A stretch of DNA of 64,000 nucleotides from Clusia tigrina (taxonomy: Eukaryota > Arthropoda > Insecta > Diptera > Clusiidae). The notes under the pieces were generated by a model, which had not been told where the DNA came from, did no database searches, and worked only from the letters and a program-made list of their open reading frames with translations. The position numbers were made by a program, and so were the translations under genes. This document shows, in pieces, positions 37,152 through 49,822 of this stretch; the first letter of the stretch is position 1, and the number at the start of each line of letters is the position of its first letter. Where the stretch lies: the NCBI GenBank assembly GCA_920105625.2, contig OV050031.1, positions 95,609,676 through 95,673,675 of the forward strand. The letters run 5' to 3'.

Positions 37152-39309
37152 CAACATACAAATGCTTGTAACTTTGCACTGGAGCGTCATAAAACCTTGA
37201 AATTTTGTAACAATAAAGAACTCGAGCCTCTTGTCAATTTAAGCTATCGCTCAAAGCTATGCTACCCTTGAGTCCCAAATCAAAAACTGATAAAACTTCA
37301 AATGGCCCTAACTTCTATACCGTACGTCCTACACCTATCAAAGTATGCAACATACAAATGCTTGTAACTTTTTACTGGAGCGTCAGAAAACCTTGAAATT
37401 TTGTAACAATAAAGTACTCGAGCCTCTTGTCAATTTAAGCTATTACTCAAAGCTATGCTACCCTTGAATCCCAAATAAAACGCTGATAAAACTTTAAATG
37501 GCCCTAAATTCTATACGGTACGTCCTACACCTATCAATGTTTGCAAAATACAAATGCTTGTAACTTTTTACTGGAGCGTCATAAAACCTTGAAATTTTGT
37601 AACAATAAAGTACTCGAGCCTCTTGTCAATTTAAGCTATCGCTCAAAGCTATGCTACCCTTGAGTCCCAAACCAAACACTGATAAAACTTCAAATGGCCC
37701 TAACTTCTATACGGTACGTCCTACACCTATCAAAGTTTGCAACATATAAATGCTTGTAACTTTTTACTGGAGCGTCATAAAACCTTGAAACTTTGTAACA
37801 ATAAAGTACTCGAGCCTCTTGTCAATTTAAGCTATCGCTCAAAGCTATGCTACCCTTAAGTCCCAACTCAAACACTGATAAAACTTCAAATGGCCCTAAC
37901 TTCTGTACGGTACGTCCTACACCTATCAAAGTTTGCAACAAAAAAATGCTTGTAACTTTTTATTGGAGCGTCATAAAACCTTGAAATTTTGTAACAATAA
38001 AGTACTCGAGCCTCTTGTCAATTTAAGCTATTGTTCAAAGCTATGCTACCCTTGAATCCCAAATAAAACACTGATAAAACTTCAAATGGCCCTAAATTCT
38101 ATACGGTACGTCCTACACCTATCAAAGTTTGCAACATACAAATGCTTGTAACTTTGCACTGGAGCGTCATAAAACCTTGAAATTTTGTAACAATAAAGAA
38201 CTCGAGCCTCTTGTCAATTTAAGCTATCGCTCAAAGCTATGCTACCCTTGAGTCCCAAATCAAAAACTGATAAAACTTCAAATGGCCCTAACTTCTATAC
38301 GGTACGTCCTACACCTATCAAAGTATGCAACATACAAATGCTTGTAACTTTTTACTGGAGCGTCATAAAACCTTGAAATTTTGTAACAATAAAGTACTCG
38401 AGCCTCTTGTCAATTTAAGCTATTGCTCAAAGCTATGCTACCCTTGAATCCCAAATAAAACGCTGATAAAACTTCAAATGGCCCAAAATTCTATACGGTA
38501 CGTCCTACACCTATCAATGTTTGCAACATACAAATGCTTGTAACTTTTTACTGGAGCGTCATAAAACCTTGAAATTTTCTTACAATAAAGTACTCGAGCC
38601 TCTTGTCAGTTTAAGCTATTGCTCAAAGCTATGCTACCCTTAAGTCCCAAATCAAACACTGATAAAACTTCAAATGGCCCTAACTTCTATACGGCACGTC
38701 CTACACCTATCAAAGTTTGCAACATACAAATGCTTGTAACTTTCCACTGGAGCGTCATAAAACCTTGAAATTTTGTAACAATAAAGTACTCGAGCCTCTT
38801 GTAAATTTAAGCTATAGCTCAAAGCTATGCTACCCTTGAGTCCCAAATCAAACACTGATAAAACTTCAAATGGCCCTAACTTCCATACGGTACGTCCTAC
38901 ACCTATCAAAGTTTGCAACATACAAATGCTTGTAACTTTTTACTGGAGCGTAATAAAACCTTGAAATTTTCTAACAATAAAGTACTCGAGCCTCTTGTCA
39001 ATTTAAGCTATAGCTCAAAGCTATGCTACCCTTGAGTCCCAAATCAAACACTGATAAAACTTCAAATGGCCCTAACTTCTATACGGTACGTCCTACACCT
39101 ATGAAAGTTTACAACATACAAATGCTTGTAACTTTGCACTGGAGCGTCATAAAACCTTGAAATTTTGTAACAATAAAGAACTCGAGCCTCTTGTCAATTT
39201 AAGCTATCGCTCAAAGCTATGCTACCCTTGAGTCCCAAATCAAAAACTGATAAAACTTCAAATGGCCCTAACTTCTATACCGTACGTCCTACACCTATCA
39301 AAGTATGCA
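37152..39309. repeat. 1,960-bp tandem duplication, copy 2 plus one extra monomer
   Basis: The copy matches 35,192-37,349, so the match runs about one monomer past a full 1,960-bp unit. It ends at TATGCAATATAC (39,310), where copy 1 reads TATGCAACATAC. It bridges the end of block A and the start of block B: 36,042-37,351 repeats the start of block A (offset 9,407), then the array jumps back to late-A sequence before block B begins. Confidence 0.88.
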
Positions 39310-42300
39310 ATATACAAATGCTTGTAACTTTTTACTGGAGCGTCATAAAACCTTGAAATTTTGTAACAATAAAGTACTCGAGCCTCTGGTCAATTTAAGC
39401 TAACGCTCAAAGCTATGCTACCCTTGAGTCCCAAATCAAACACTGATAAAACTTCAAATAGCCCTAACTTCTATACGGTACGTCCTACACCTATCAAAGT
39501 TTGCAACATACAAATGCTTGTAACTTTTTACTGGAGCGTCATAAAACCTTGAAATTTTGTAACAATAAAGTACTCGAGCCTCTTGTAAATTTAAGCTATC
39601 GCTCAAAGCTATGCTACCCTTAAGTCCCAAATCAAACACTGATAAAAATTCAAATGGCCCTAAATTCTATATGGTACGTCCTACACCAATCAAAGTTTGC
39701 AACATACAAATGCTTGTAACTTTTTACTGGAGCGTCATAAAACCTTGAAATTTTGTAACAATAAAGTACTCGAGCCTCTTGTCAATTTAAGCTATTGTTC
39801 AAAGCTATGCTACCCTTGAATCCCAAATAAAACACTGATAAAACTTCAAATGGCCCTAAATTCTATACGGTACGTCCTACACCTATTAAAGTTTGCAACA
39901 TACAAATGCTTGTAACTTTGCACTGGAGCGTCATAAAACCTTGAAATTTTGTAACAATAAAGAACTCGAGCCTCTTGTCAATTTAAGCTATCGCTCAAAG
40001 CTATGCTACCCTTGAGTCCCAAATCAAAAACTGATAAAACTTCAAATGGCCCTAACTTCTATACGGTACGTCCTACACCTATCAAAGTATGCAACATACA
40101 AATGCTTGTAGCTTTTTACTGGAGCGTCATAAAACCTTGAAATTTTGTAACAATAAAGTACTCGAGCCTCTTGTCAATTTAAGCTATTGCTCAAAGCTAT
40201 GCTACCCTTGAATCCCAAATAAAACGCTGATAAAACTTCAAATGGCCCAAAATTCTATACGGTACGTCCTACACCTATCAATGTTTGCAACATACAAATG
40301 CTTGTAACTTTTTACTGGAGCGTCATAAAACCTTGAAATTTTCTTACAATAAAGTACTCGAGCCTCTTGTCAGTTTAAGCTATTGCTCAAAGCTATGCTA
40401 CCCTTAAGTCCCAAATCAAACACTGATAAAACTTCAAATGGCCCTAACTTCTATACGGCACGTGCTACACCTATCAAAGTTTGCAACATACAAATGCTTG
40501 TAACTTTCCACTGGAGCGTCATAAAACCTTGAAATTTTGTAACAATAAAGTACTCGAGCCTCTTGTCAATTTAAGCTATAGCTCAAAGCTATGCTACCCT
40601 TGAGTCCCAAATCAAACACTGATAAAACTTCAAATGGCCCTAACTTCTATACGGTACGTCCTACACCTATCAAAGTTTGCAACATACAAATGCTTGTAAC
40701 TTTTTACTGGAGCGTAATAAAACCTTGAAATTTTCTAACAATAAAGTACTCGAGCCTCTTGTCTATTTAAGCTATCGCTCAAAGCTATGCTACCCTTAAG
40801 TCCTAAATCAAACACTGATAAAAATTCAAATGGCCCTAAATTCTATATGGTACGTCCTACACCAATCAAAGTTTGCAACATACAAATGCTTGTAACTTTT
40901 TACTGGAGCGTCATAAAACCTTGAAATTTTGTAACAATAAAGTACTCGAGCCTCTTGTCAATTTAAGCTATTGTTCAAAGCTATGCTACCCTTGAATCCC
41001 AAATAAAACACTGATAAAACTTCAAATGGCCCTAAATTCTATACGGTACGTCCTACACCTATCAAAGTTTGCAACATAAAAATGCTTGTAACTTTGCACT
41101 GGAGCGTCATAAAACCTTGAAATTTTGTAACAATAAAGAACTCGAGCCTCTTGTCAATTTAAGCTATCGCTCAAAGCTATGCTACCCTTGAGTCCCAAAT
41201 CAAAAACTGATAAAACTTCAAATGGCCCTAACTTCTATACCGTACGTCCTACACCTATCAAAGTATGCAACATACAAATGCTTGTAACTTTTTACTGGAG
41301 CGTCATAAAACCTTGAAATTTTGTAACAATAAAGTACTCGAGCCTCTTGTCAATTTAAGCTATTGCTCAAAGCTATGCTACCCTTGAATCCCAAATAAAA
41401 CGCTGATAAAACTTCAAATGGCCCTAAATTCTATACGGTACGTCCTACACCTATCAATGTTTGCAACATACAAATGCTTGTAACTTTTTACTGGAGCGTC
41501 ATAAAACCTTGAAATTTTGTAACAATAAAGTACTCGAGCCTCTTGTCAATTTAAGCTATCGCTCAAAGCTATGCTACCCTTGAGTCCCAAATCAAACACT
41601 GATAAAACTTGAAATGGCCCTAACTTCTATACGGTACGTCCTACACCTATCAAAGTTTGCAACATATAAATGCTTGTAACTTTTTACTGGAGCGTCATAA
41701 AACCTTGAAACTTTGTAACAATAAAGTACTCGAGCCTCTTGTCAATTTAAGCTATCGCTCAAAGCTATGCTACCCTTAAGTCCCAAATCAAACACTGATA
41801 AAACTTCAAATGGTCCTAACTTCTGTACGGTACGTCCTACACCTATCAAAGTTTGCAACATACAAATGCTTGTAACTTTTTATTGGAGCGTCATAAAACC
41901 TTGAAATTTTGTAACAATAAAGTACTCGAGCCTCTTATCAATTTAAGCTATTGCTCAAAGCTATGCTACCCTTAAGTCCCAAATCAAACACTGATAAAAC
42001 TTCAAATGGCCCTAACTTCTATACGGCACATCCTACACCTATCAAAGTTTGCAACATACAAATGCTTGTAACTTTTCACTGGAGCGTCATAAAACCTTGA
42101 AATTTTGTAACAATAAAGTACTCGAGCCTCTTGTCAATTTAAGCTATAGCTCAAAGCTATGCTACCCTTGAGTCCCAAATCAAACACTGATAAAACTTCA
42201 AATGGCCCTAACTTCTATACGGTACGTCCTACACCTATCAAAGTTTGCAACATACAAATGCTTGTAACTTTTTACTGGAGCGTAATAAAACCTTGAAATT

Positions 42301-45300
42301 TTGTAACAATAAAGTACTCAAGCCTCTTGTCAATTTAAGCTAACGCTCAAAGCTATGCTACCCTTGAGTCCCAAATCAAACACTGATAAAACTTCAAATG
42401 GCCCTAACTTCTATACGGTACGTCCTACACCTATCAAAGTTTGCAACATACAAATGCTTGTAACTTTTTACTGGAGCGTCATAAAACCTTGAAATTTTGT
42501 AACAATAAAGTACTCGAGCCTCTTGTCAATTTAAGCTATCGCTCAAAGCTATGCTACCCTTAAGTCCCAAATCAAACACTGATAAAAATTCAAATGGCCC
42601 TAAATTCTATATGGTACGTCGTAAACCAATCAAAGTTTGCAACATACAAATGCTTGTAACTTTTTATTGGAGCGTCATAAAACCTTGAAATTTTGTAACA
42701 ATAAAGTACTCGAGCCTCTTGTCAATTTAAGCTATTGTTCAAACCTATGCTACCCTTGAATCCCAAATAAAACACTGATAAGACTTCAAATGGCCCTAAA
42801 TTCTATACAGTACGTCCTACACCTATCAAAGTTTGCAACATACAAATGCTTGTAACTTTTTACTGGAGCGTCATAAAACCTTGAAATTTTGTAACAATAA
42901 AGTACTCGAGCCGTTTGTCAATTTAAGCTAACGCTCAAAGCTATGCTACCCTTGAGTCCCAAATCAAACACTGATAAAAATTCAAATGGCCCTAAATTCT
43001 ATATGGTACGTCGTACACCAATCAAAGTTTGCAACATACAAATGCTTGTAACTTTTTACTGGAGCGTCATAAAACCTTGAAATTTTGTAACAATAAAGTA
43101 CTCGAGCCTCTTGTCAATTTAAGCTATTGTTCAAACCTATGCTACACTTGAATCACAAATAAAACACTGATAAAACTTCAAATGGCCCTAAATTCTATAC
43201 AGTACGTCCTACACCTATCAAAGTTTGCAACATACAAATGCTTGTAACTTTTTACTGGAGCGTCATAAAACCTTGAAATTTTGTAACAATAAAGTACTCG
43301 AGCCTCTTGTCAATTTAAGCTATTGTTCAAAGCTATGCTACCCTTGAATCCCAAATAAAACACTGATAAAACTTCAAATGGCCCTAAATTCTATACGGTA
43401 CGTCCTACACCTATCAAAGTTTGCAACATACAAATGCTTGTAACTTTGCACTGGAGCGTCATAAAACCTTGAAATTTTGTAACAATAAAGAACTCGAGCC
43501 TCTTGTCAATTTAAGCTATCGCTCAAAGCTATGCTACCCTTGAGTCCCAAATCAAAAACTGATAAAACTTCAAATGGCCCTAACTTCTATACCGTACGTC
43601 CTACACCTATCAAAGTATGCAACATACAAATGCTTGTAACTTTTTACTGGAGCGTCATAAAACCTTGAAATTTTGTAACAATAAAGTACTCGAGCCTCTT
43701 GTCAATTTAAGCTATTGCTCAAAGCTATGCTACCCTTGAATCCCAAATAAAACGCTGATAAAACTTCAAATGGCCCTAAATTCTATACGGTACGTCCTAC
43801 ACCTATCAATGTTTGCAAAATACAAATGCTTGTAACTTTTTACTGGAGCGTCATAAAGCCTTGAAATTTTGTAACAATAAAGTACTCGAGCCTCTTGTCA
43901 ATTTAAGCTATCGCTCAAAGCTATGCTAACCTTGAGTCCCAAATCAAACACTGATAAAACTTCAAATGGCCCTAACTTCTATACGGTACGTCCTACACCT
44001 ATCAAAGTTTGCAACATATAAATGCTTGTAACTTTTTACTGGAGCGTCATAAAACCTTGAAACTTTGTAACAATAAAGTACTCGAGCCTCTTGTCAATTT
44101 AAGCTATCGCTCAAAGCTATGCTACCCTTAAGTCCCAACTCAAACACTGATAAAACTTCAAATGGCCCTAACTTCTGTACGGTACGTCCTACACCTATCA
44201 AAGTTTGCAACATACAAATGCTTGTAACTTTTTATTGGAGCGTCATAAAACCTTGAAATTTTGTAACAATAAAGAACTGGAGCCTCTTGTCAATTTAAGC
44301 TATCGCTCAAAGCTATGCTACCCTTGAGTCCCAAATCAAACACTGATAAAACTTCAAATGGCCCTAACTTCTATACGGTACGTCCTACACCTATCAATGT
44401 TTGCAAAATACAAATGCTTGTAACTTTTTACTGGAGCGTCATAAAGCCTTGAAATTTTGTAACAATAAAGTACTCGAGCCTCTTGTCAATTTAAGCTATC
44501 GCTCAAAGCTATGCTAACCTTGAGTCCCAAATCAAACACTGATAAAACTTCAAATGGCCCTAACTTCTATACGGTACGTCCTACACCTATCAAAGTTTGC
44601 AACATATAAATGCTTGTAACTTTTTACTGGAGCGTCATAAAACCTTGAAATTTTGTAACAATAAAGTACTCGAGCCTCTTGTCAATTTAAGCTATTGCTC
44701 AAAGCTATGCTACCCTTGAATCCCAAATAAAACGCTGATAAAAATTCAAATGGCCCTAAATTCTATATGGTACGTCGTACACCAATCAAAGTTTGCAACA
44801 TACAAATGCTTGTAACTTTTTACTGGACCGTCATAAAACCTTGAAATTTTGTAACAATAAAGTACTCGAGCCTCTTGTCAATTTAAGCTATTGTTCAAAC
44901 CTATGCTACCCTTGAATCCCAAATAAAACACTGATAAAACTTCAAATGGCCCTAAATTCTATACAGTACGTCCTACACCTATCAAAGTTTGCAACATACA
45001 AATGCTTGTAACTTTTTACTGGAGCGTCATAAAACCTTGAAATTTTGTAACAATAAAGTACTCGAGCCTCTTGTCAATTTAAGCTATCGCTCAAAGCTAT
45101 GCTACCCTTGAGTCCCAAATCAAAAACTGATAAAACTTCAAATGGCCCTAACTTCTATACCGTACGTCCTACACCTATCAAAGTATGCAACATACAAATG
45201 CTTGTAACTTTTTACTGGAGCGTCATAAAACCTTGAAATTTTGTAACAATAAAGTACTCGAGCCTCTTGCCAATTGAAGCTATTGCTCAAAGCTATGCTA

Positions 45301-47800
45301 CCCTTAAGTCCCAAATCAAACACTGATAAAACTTCAAATGGCCCTAAATTCTATACGGTACGTCCTACACCTATCAATGTTTGCAACATACAAATGCTTG
45401 TAACTTTTTACTGGAGCGTCATAAAACCTTGAAATTTTGTAACAATAAAGTACTCGAGCCTCTTGTCAATTTAAGCTATCGCTCAAAGCTATGCTACCCT
45501 TGAGTCCCAAATCAAACACTGATAAAACTTCAAATGGCCCCAACTTCTATACGGTAGGTCCTACACCTATCAAAGTTTGCAACATATAAATGCTTGTAAC
45601 TTTTTACTGGAGCGTCATAAAACCTTGAAACTTTGTAACAATAAAGTACTCGAGCCTCTTGTCAATTTAAGCTATCGCTCAAAGCTATGCTACCCTTAAG
45701 TCCCAAATCAAACACTGATAAAACTTCAAATGGCCCTAACTTCTGTACGGTACGTCCTACACCTATCAAAGTTTGCAACATACAAATGCTTGTAACTTTT
45801 TATTGGAGCGTCATAAAACCTGAAATTTTGTAACAATAAAGTACTCGAGCCTCTTATCAATTTAAGCTATTGCTCAAAGCTATGCTACCCTTAAGTCCCA
45901 AATCAAACACTGATAAAACTTCAAATGGCCCTAACTTCTATACGGCACGTCCTACACCTATCAAAGTTTGCAGCATACAAATGCTTGTAACTTTTCACTG
46001 GAGCGTCATAAAACCTTGAAATTTTGTAACAATAAAGTACTCGAGCCTCTTGTCAATTTAAGCTATAGCTCAAAGCTATGCTACCCTTGAGTCCCAAATC
46101 AAACACTGATAAAACTTCAAATGGCCCTAACTTCTATACGGTACGTCCTACACCTATCAAAGTTTGCAACATACAAATGCTTGTAACTTTTTACTGGAGC
46201 GTAATAAAACCTTGAAATTTTGTAACAATAAAGTACTCGAGCCTCTTGTCAATTTAAGCTAACGCTCAAAGCTATGCTACCCTTGAGTCCCAAATCAAAC
46301 ACTGATAAAACTTCAAATGGCCCTAACTTCTATACGGTACGTCCTACACCTATCAAAGTTTGCAACATACAAATGCTTGTAACTTTTTACTGGAGCGTCA
46401 TAAAACCTTGAAATTTTGTAACAATAAAGTACTCGAGCCTCTTGTCAATTTAAGCTATCGCTCAAAGCTATGCTACCCTTGAGTCCCAAATCAAAAACTG
46501 ATAAAACTTCAAATGGCCCTAACTTCTATATCGTACGTCGTACACCAATCAAAGTTTGCAACATACAAATGATTGTAACTTTTTACTGGAGCGTCATAAA
46601 ACCTTGAAATTTTGTAACAATAATGTACTCGAGCCTCTTGTCAATTTAAGCTATTGTTCAAACCTATGCTACCCTTGAATCCCAAATAAAACACTGATAA
46701 AACTTCAAATGGCCCTAAATTCTATACAGTACGTCCTACACCTATCAAAGTTTCCAACATACAAATGCTTGTAACTTTTTACTGGAGCGTCATAAAACCT
46801 TGAAATTTTGTAACAATAAAGTACTCGAGCCTCTTGTCAATTTAAGCTATTGTTCAAAGCTATGCTACCCTTGAATCCCAAATAAAACACTGATAAAACT
46901 TCAAATGGCCCTAAATTCTATACGGTACGTCCTACACCTATCAAAGTTTGCAACATACAAATGCTTGTAACTTTGCACTGGAGCGTCATAAAACCTTGAA
47001 ATTTTGTAACAATAAAGAACTCGAGCCTCTTGTCAATTTAAGCTATCGCTCAAAGCTATGCTACCCTTGAGTCCCAAATCAAAAACTGATAAAACTTAAA
47101 ATGGCCCTAACTTCTATACCGTACGTCCTACACCTATCAAAGTATGCAACATACAAATGCTTGTAACTTTTTACTGGAGCGTCAGAAAACCTTGAAATTT
47201 TGTAACAATAAAGTACTCGAGCCTCTTGTCAATTTAAGCTATTACTCAAAGCTATGCTACCCTTGAATCCCAAATAAAACGCTGATAAAACTTTAAATGG
47301 CCCTAAATTCTATACGGTACGTCCTACACCTATCAATGTTTGCAAAATACAAATGCTTGTAACTTTTTACTGGAGCGTCATAAAACCTTGAAATTTTGTA
47401 ACAATAAAGTACTCGAGCCTCTTGTCAATTTAAGCTATCGCTCAAAGCTATGCTACCCTTGAGTCCCAAATCAAACACTGATAAAACTTCAAATGGCCCT
47501 AACTTCTATACGGTACGTCCTACACCTATCAAAGTTTGCAACATATAAATGCTTGTAACTTTTTACTGGAGCGTCATAAAACCTTGAAACTTTGTAACAA
47601 TAAAGTACTCGAGCCTCTTGTCAATTTAAGCTATCGCTCAAAGCTATGCTACCCTTAAGTCCCAACTCAAACACTGATAAAACTTCAAATGGCCCTAACT
47701 TCTGTACGGTACGTCCTACACCTATCAAAGTTTGCAACAAAAAAATGCTTGTAACTTTTTATTGGAGCGTCATAAAACCTTGAAATTTTGTAACAATAAA
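37964..47800. repeat. 9.8-kb duplicated block, copy B
   Basis: This is the partner of 26,597-36,041 with the same private markers in the same order. It lacks one T5 monomer (near 40,760), has two extra monomers near 43,316-43,707 (a T7 and a T1) and one extra near 44,400-44,600. Private substitutions are few, such as CACGTGCTAC near 40,459, GAACTGGAGCC near 44,275 and CTATATCGTACG near 46,527. The end at 47,800 is where B reads GAACTCGAG and A reads GTACTCGAG. Confidence 0.89.
41152..42915. repeat. Nine-monomer higher-order repeat (1,764 bp), copy in block B
   Basis: This is the duplicate of 29,981-31,744 at an offset of 11,171, with T1, T2, T8, T9, T3, T4, T5, T6, T7. The T8 unit shares AACTTGAAATGG and the T4 unit shares TACTCAAGCC. 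Confidence 0.85.
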
Positions 47801-49790
47801 GAACTCGAGCCTCTTGTCAATTTAAGCTATCGCTCAAAGCTATGCTACCCTTGAGTCCCAAATCAAACACTGATAAAACTTCAAATGGCCCTAACTTCTA
47901 TACGGTACGTCCTACACCTATCAATGTTTGCAACATACAAATGCTTGTAACTTTTTACTGGAGCGTCATAAAACCTTGAAATTTTGTAACAATAAAGTAC
48001 TCGAGCCTCTTGTCAATTTAAGCTATCGCTCAAAGCTATGCTACCCTTGAGTCCCAAATCAAAAACTGATAAAACTTCAAATGGCCCTAACTTCTATACC
48101 GTACGTCCTACACCTATCAAAGTATGCAACATACAAATGCTTGTAACTTTTTACTGGAGCGTCATAAAACCTTGAAATTTTGTAACAATAAAGTACTCGA
48201 GCCTCCTGTCAATTTAAGCTATTGCTCAAAGCTATGCTACCCTTGAATCCCAAATAAAACGCTGATAAAACTTCAAATGGCCGTAAATTCTATACGGTAC
48301 GTCCTACACCTATCAATGTTTGCAACATACAAATGCTTGTAACTTTTTACTGGAGCGTCATAAAACCTTGAAATTTTGTAACAATAAAGTACTCGAGCCT
48401 CTTGTCAATTTAAGCTATAGCTCAAAGCTATGCTACCCTTGAGTCCCAAATCAAACACTGATAAAACTTCAAATGGCCCTAACTTCTATACGGTACGTCC
48501 TACACCTATCAAAGTTTGCAACATACAAATGCTTGTAACTTTTTACTGGAGCGTAATAAAACCTTGAAATTTTGTAACAATAAAGTACTCGAGCCTCTTG
48601 TCAATTTAAGCTATCGCTCAAAGCTATGCTACCCTTAAGTCCCAAATCAAACACTGATAAAAATTCAAATGGCCCTAAATTCTATATGGTACGTCGTACA
48701 CCAATCAAAGTTTGCAACACACAAATGCTTGTAACTTTTTACTGGAGCGTCATAAAACCTTGAAATTTTGTAACAATAAAGTCCTCGAGCCTCTTGTCAA
48801 TTTAAGCTATTGTTCAAACCTATGCTACCCTTGAATCCCAAATAAAACACTGATAAAACTTCAAATGGCCCTAAATTCTATACGGTACGTCCTACACCTA
48901 TCAAAGTTTGCAACATACAAATGCTTGTAACTTTGCACTGGAGCGTCATAAAACCTTGAAATTTTGTAACAATAAAGAACTCGAGCCTCTTGTCAATTTA
49001 AGCTATCGCTCAAAGCTATGCTACCCTTGAGTCCCAAATCAAAAACTGATAAAACTTCAAATGGCCCTAACTTCTATACCGTACGTCCTACACCTATCAA
49101 AGTATGCAACATACAAATGCTTGTAACTTTTTACTGGAGCGTCATAAAACCTTGAAAAGTTGTAACAATAAAGTACTCGAGCCTCTTGTCAATTTAAGCT
49201 ATCGCTCAAAGCTATGCTACCCTTGAGTCCCAAATCAAACACTGATAAAACTTCAAATGGCCCTAACTTCTATACGGTACGTCCTACACCTATCAAAGTT
49301 TGCAACATATAAATGCTTGTAACTTTTTACTGGAGCATCATAAAACCTTGAAACTTTGTAACAATAAAGTACTCGAGCCTCTTGTCAATTTAAGCTATCG
49401 CTCAAAGCTATGCTACCCTTAAGTCCCAACTCAAACACTGATAAAACTTCAAATGGCCCTAACTTCTGTACGGTACGTCCTACACCTCTCAAAGTTTGCA
49501 ACATACAAATGCTTGTAACTTTTTATTGGAGCGTCATAAAACCTTGAAATTTTGTAACAATAAAGTACTCGAGCCTCTTATCAATTTAAGCTATTGCTCA
49601 AAGCTATGCTACCCTTAAGTCCCAAATCAAACACTAATAAAACTTCAAATGGTCTTAACTTCTATACGGCACGTCCTACACATATCAAAGTTTGCAACAT
49701 ACAAATGCTTGTAACTTTTCACTGGAGCGTCATAAAACCTTGAAATTTTGTAACAATAAAGTACTCGAGCCTCTTGTCAATTTAAGCTAT
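47471..49790. repeat. 2.3-kb duplicated block, copy 1
   Basis: It recurs at +2,352 (12 monomers) and then +2,548 (13 monomers). Markers are CAACAAAAAAATGC (47,746), GCCTCCTGTC (48,201), GGCCGTAAATT, TGCAACACACAAATG (48,713), CTTGAAAAGTTG (49,151), GAGCATCATAAA, CACCTCTCAAAG and GGTCTTAACTTC. It overlaps the end of block B, where T8-T9 units occur. Confidence 0.87.
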
Positions 49791-49822
49791 CGCTCAAAGC
49801 TATGCTACCCTTAAGTCCCAAC

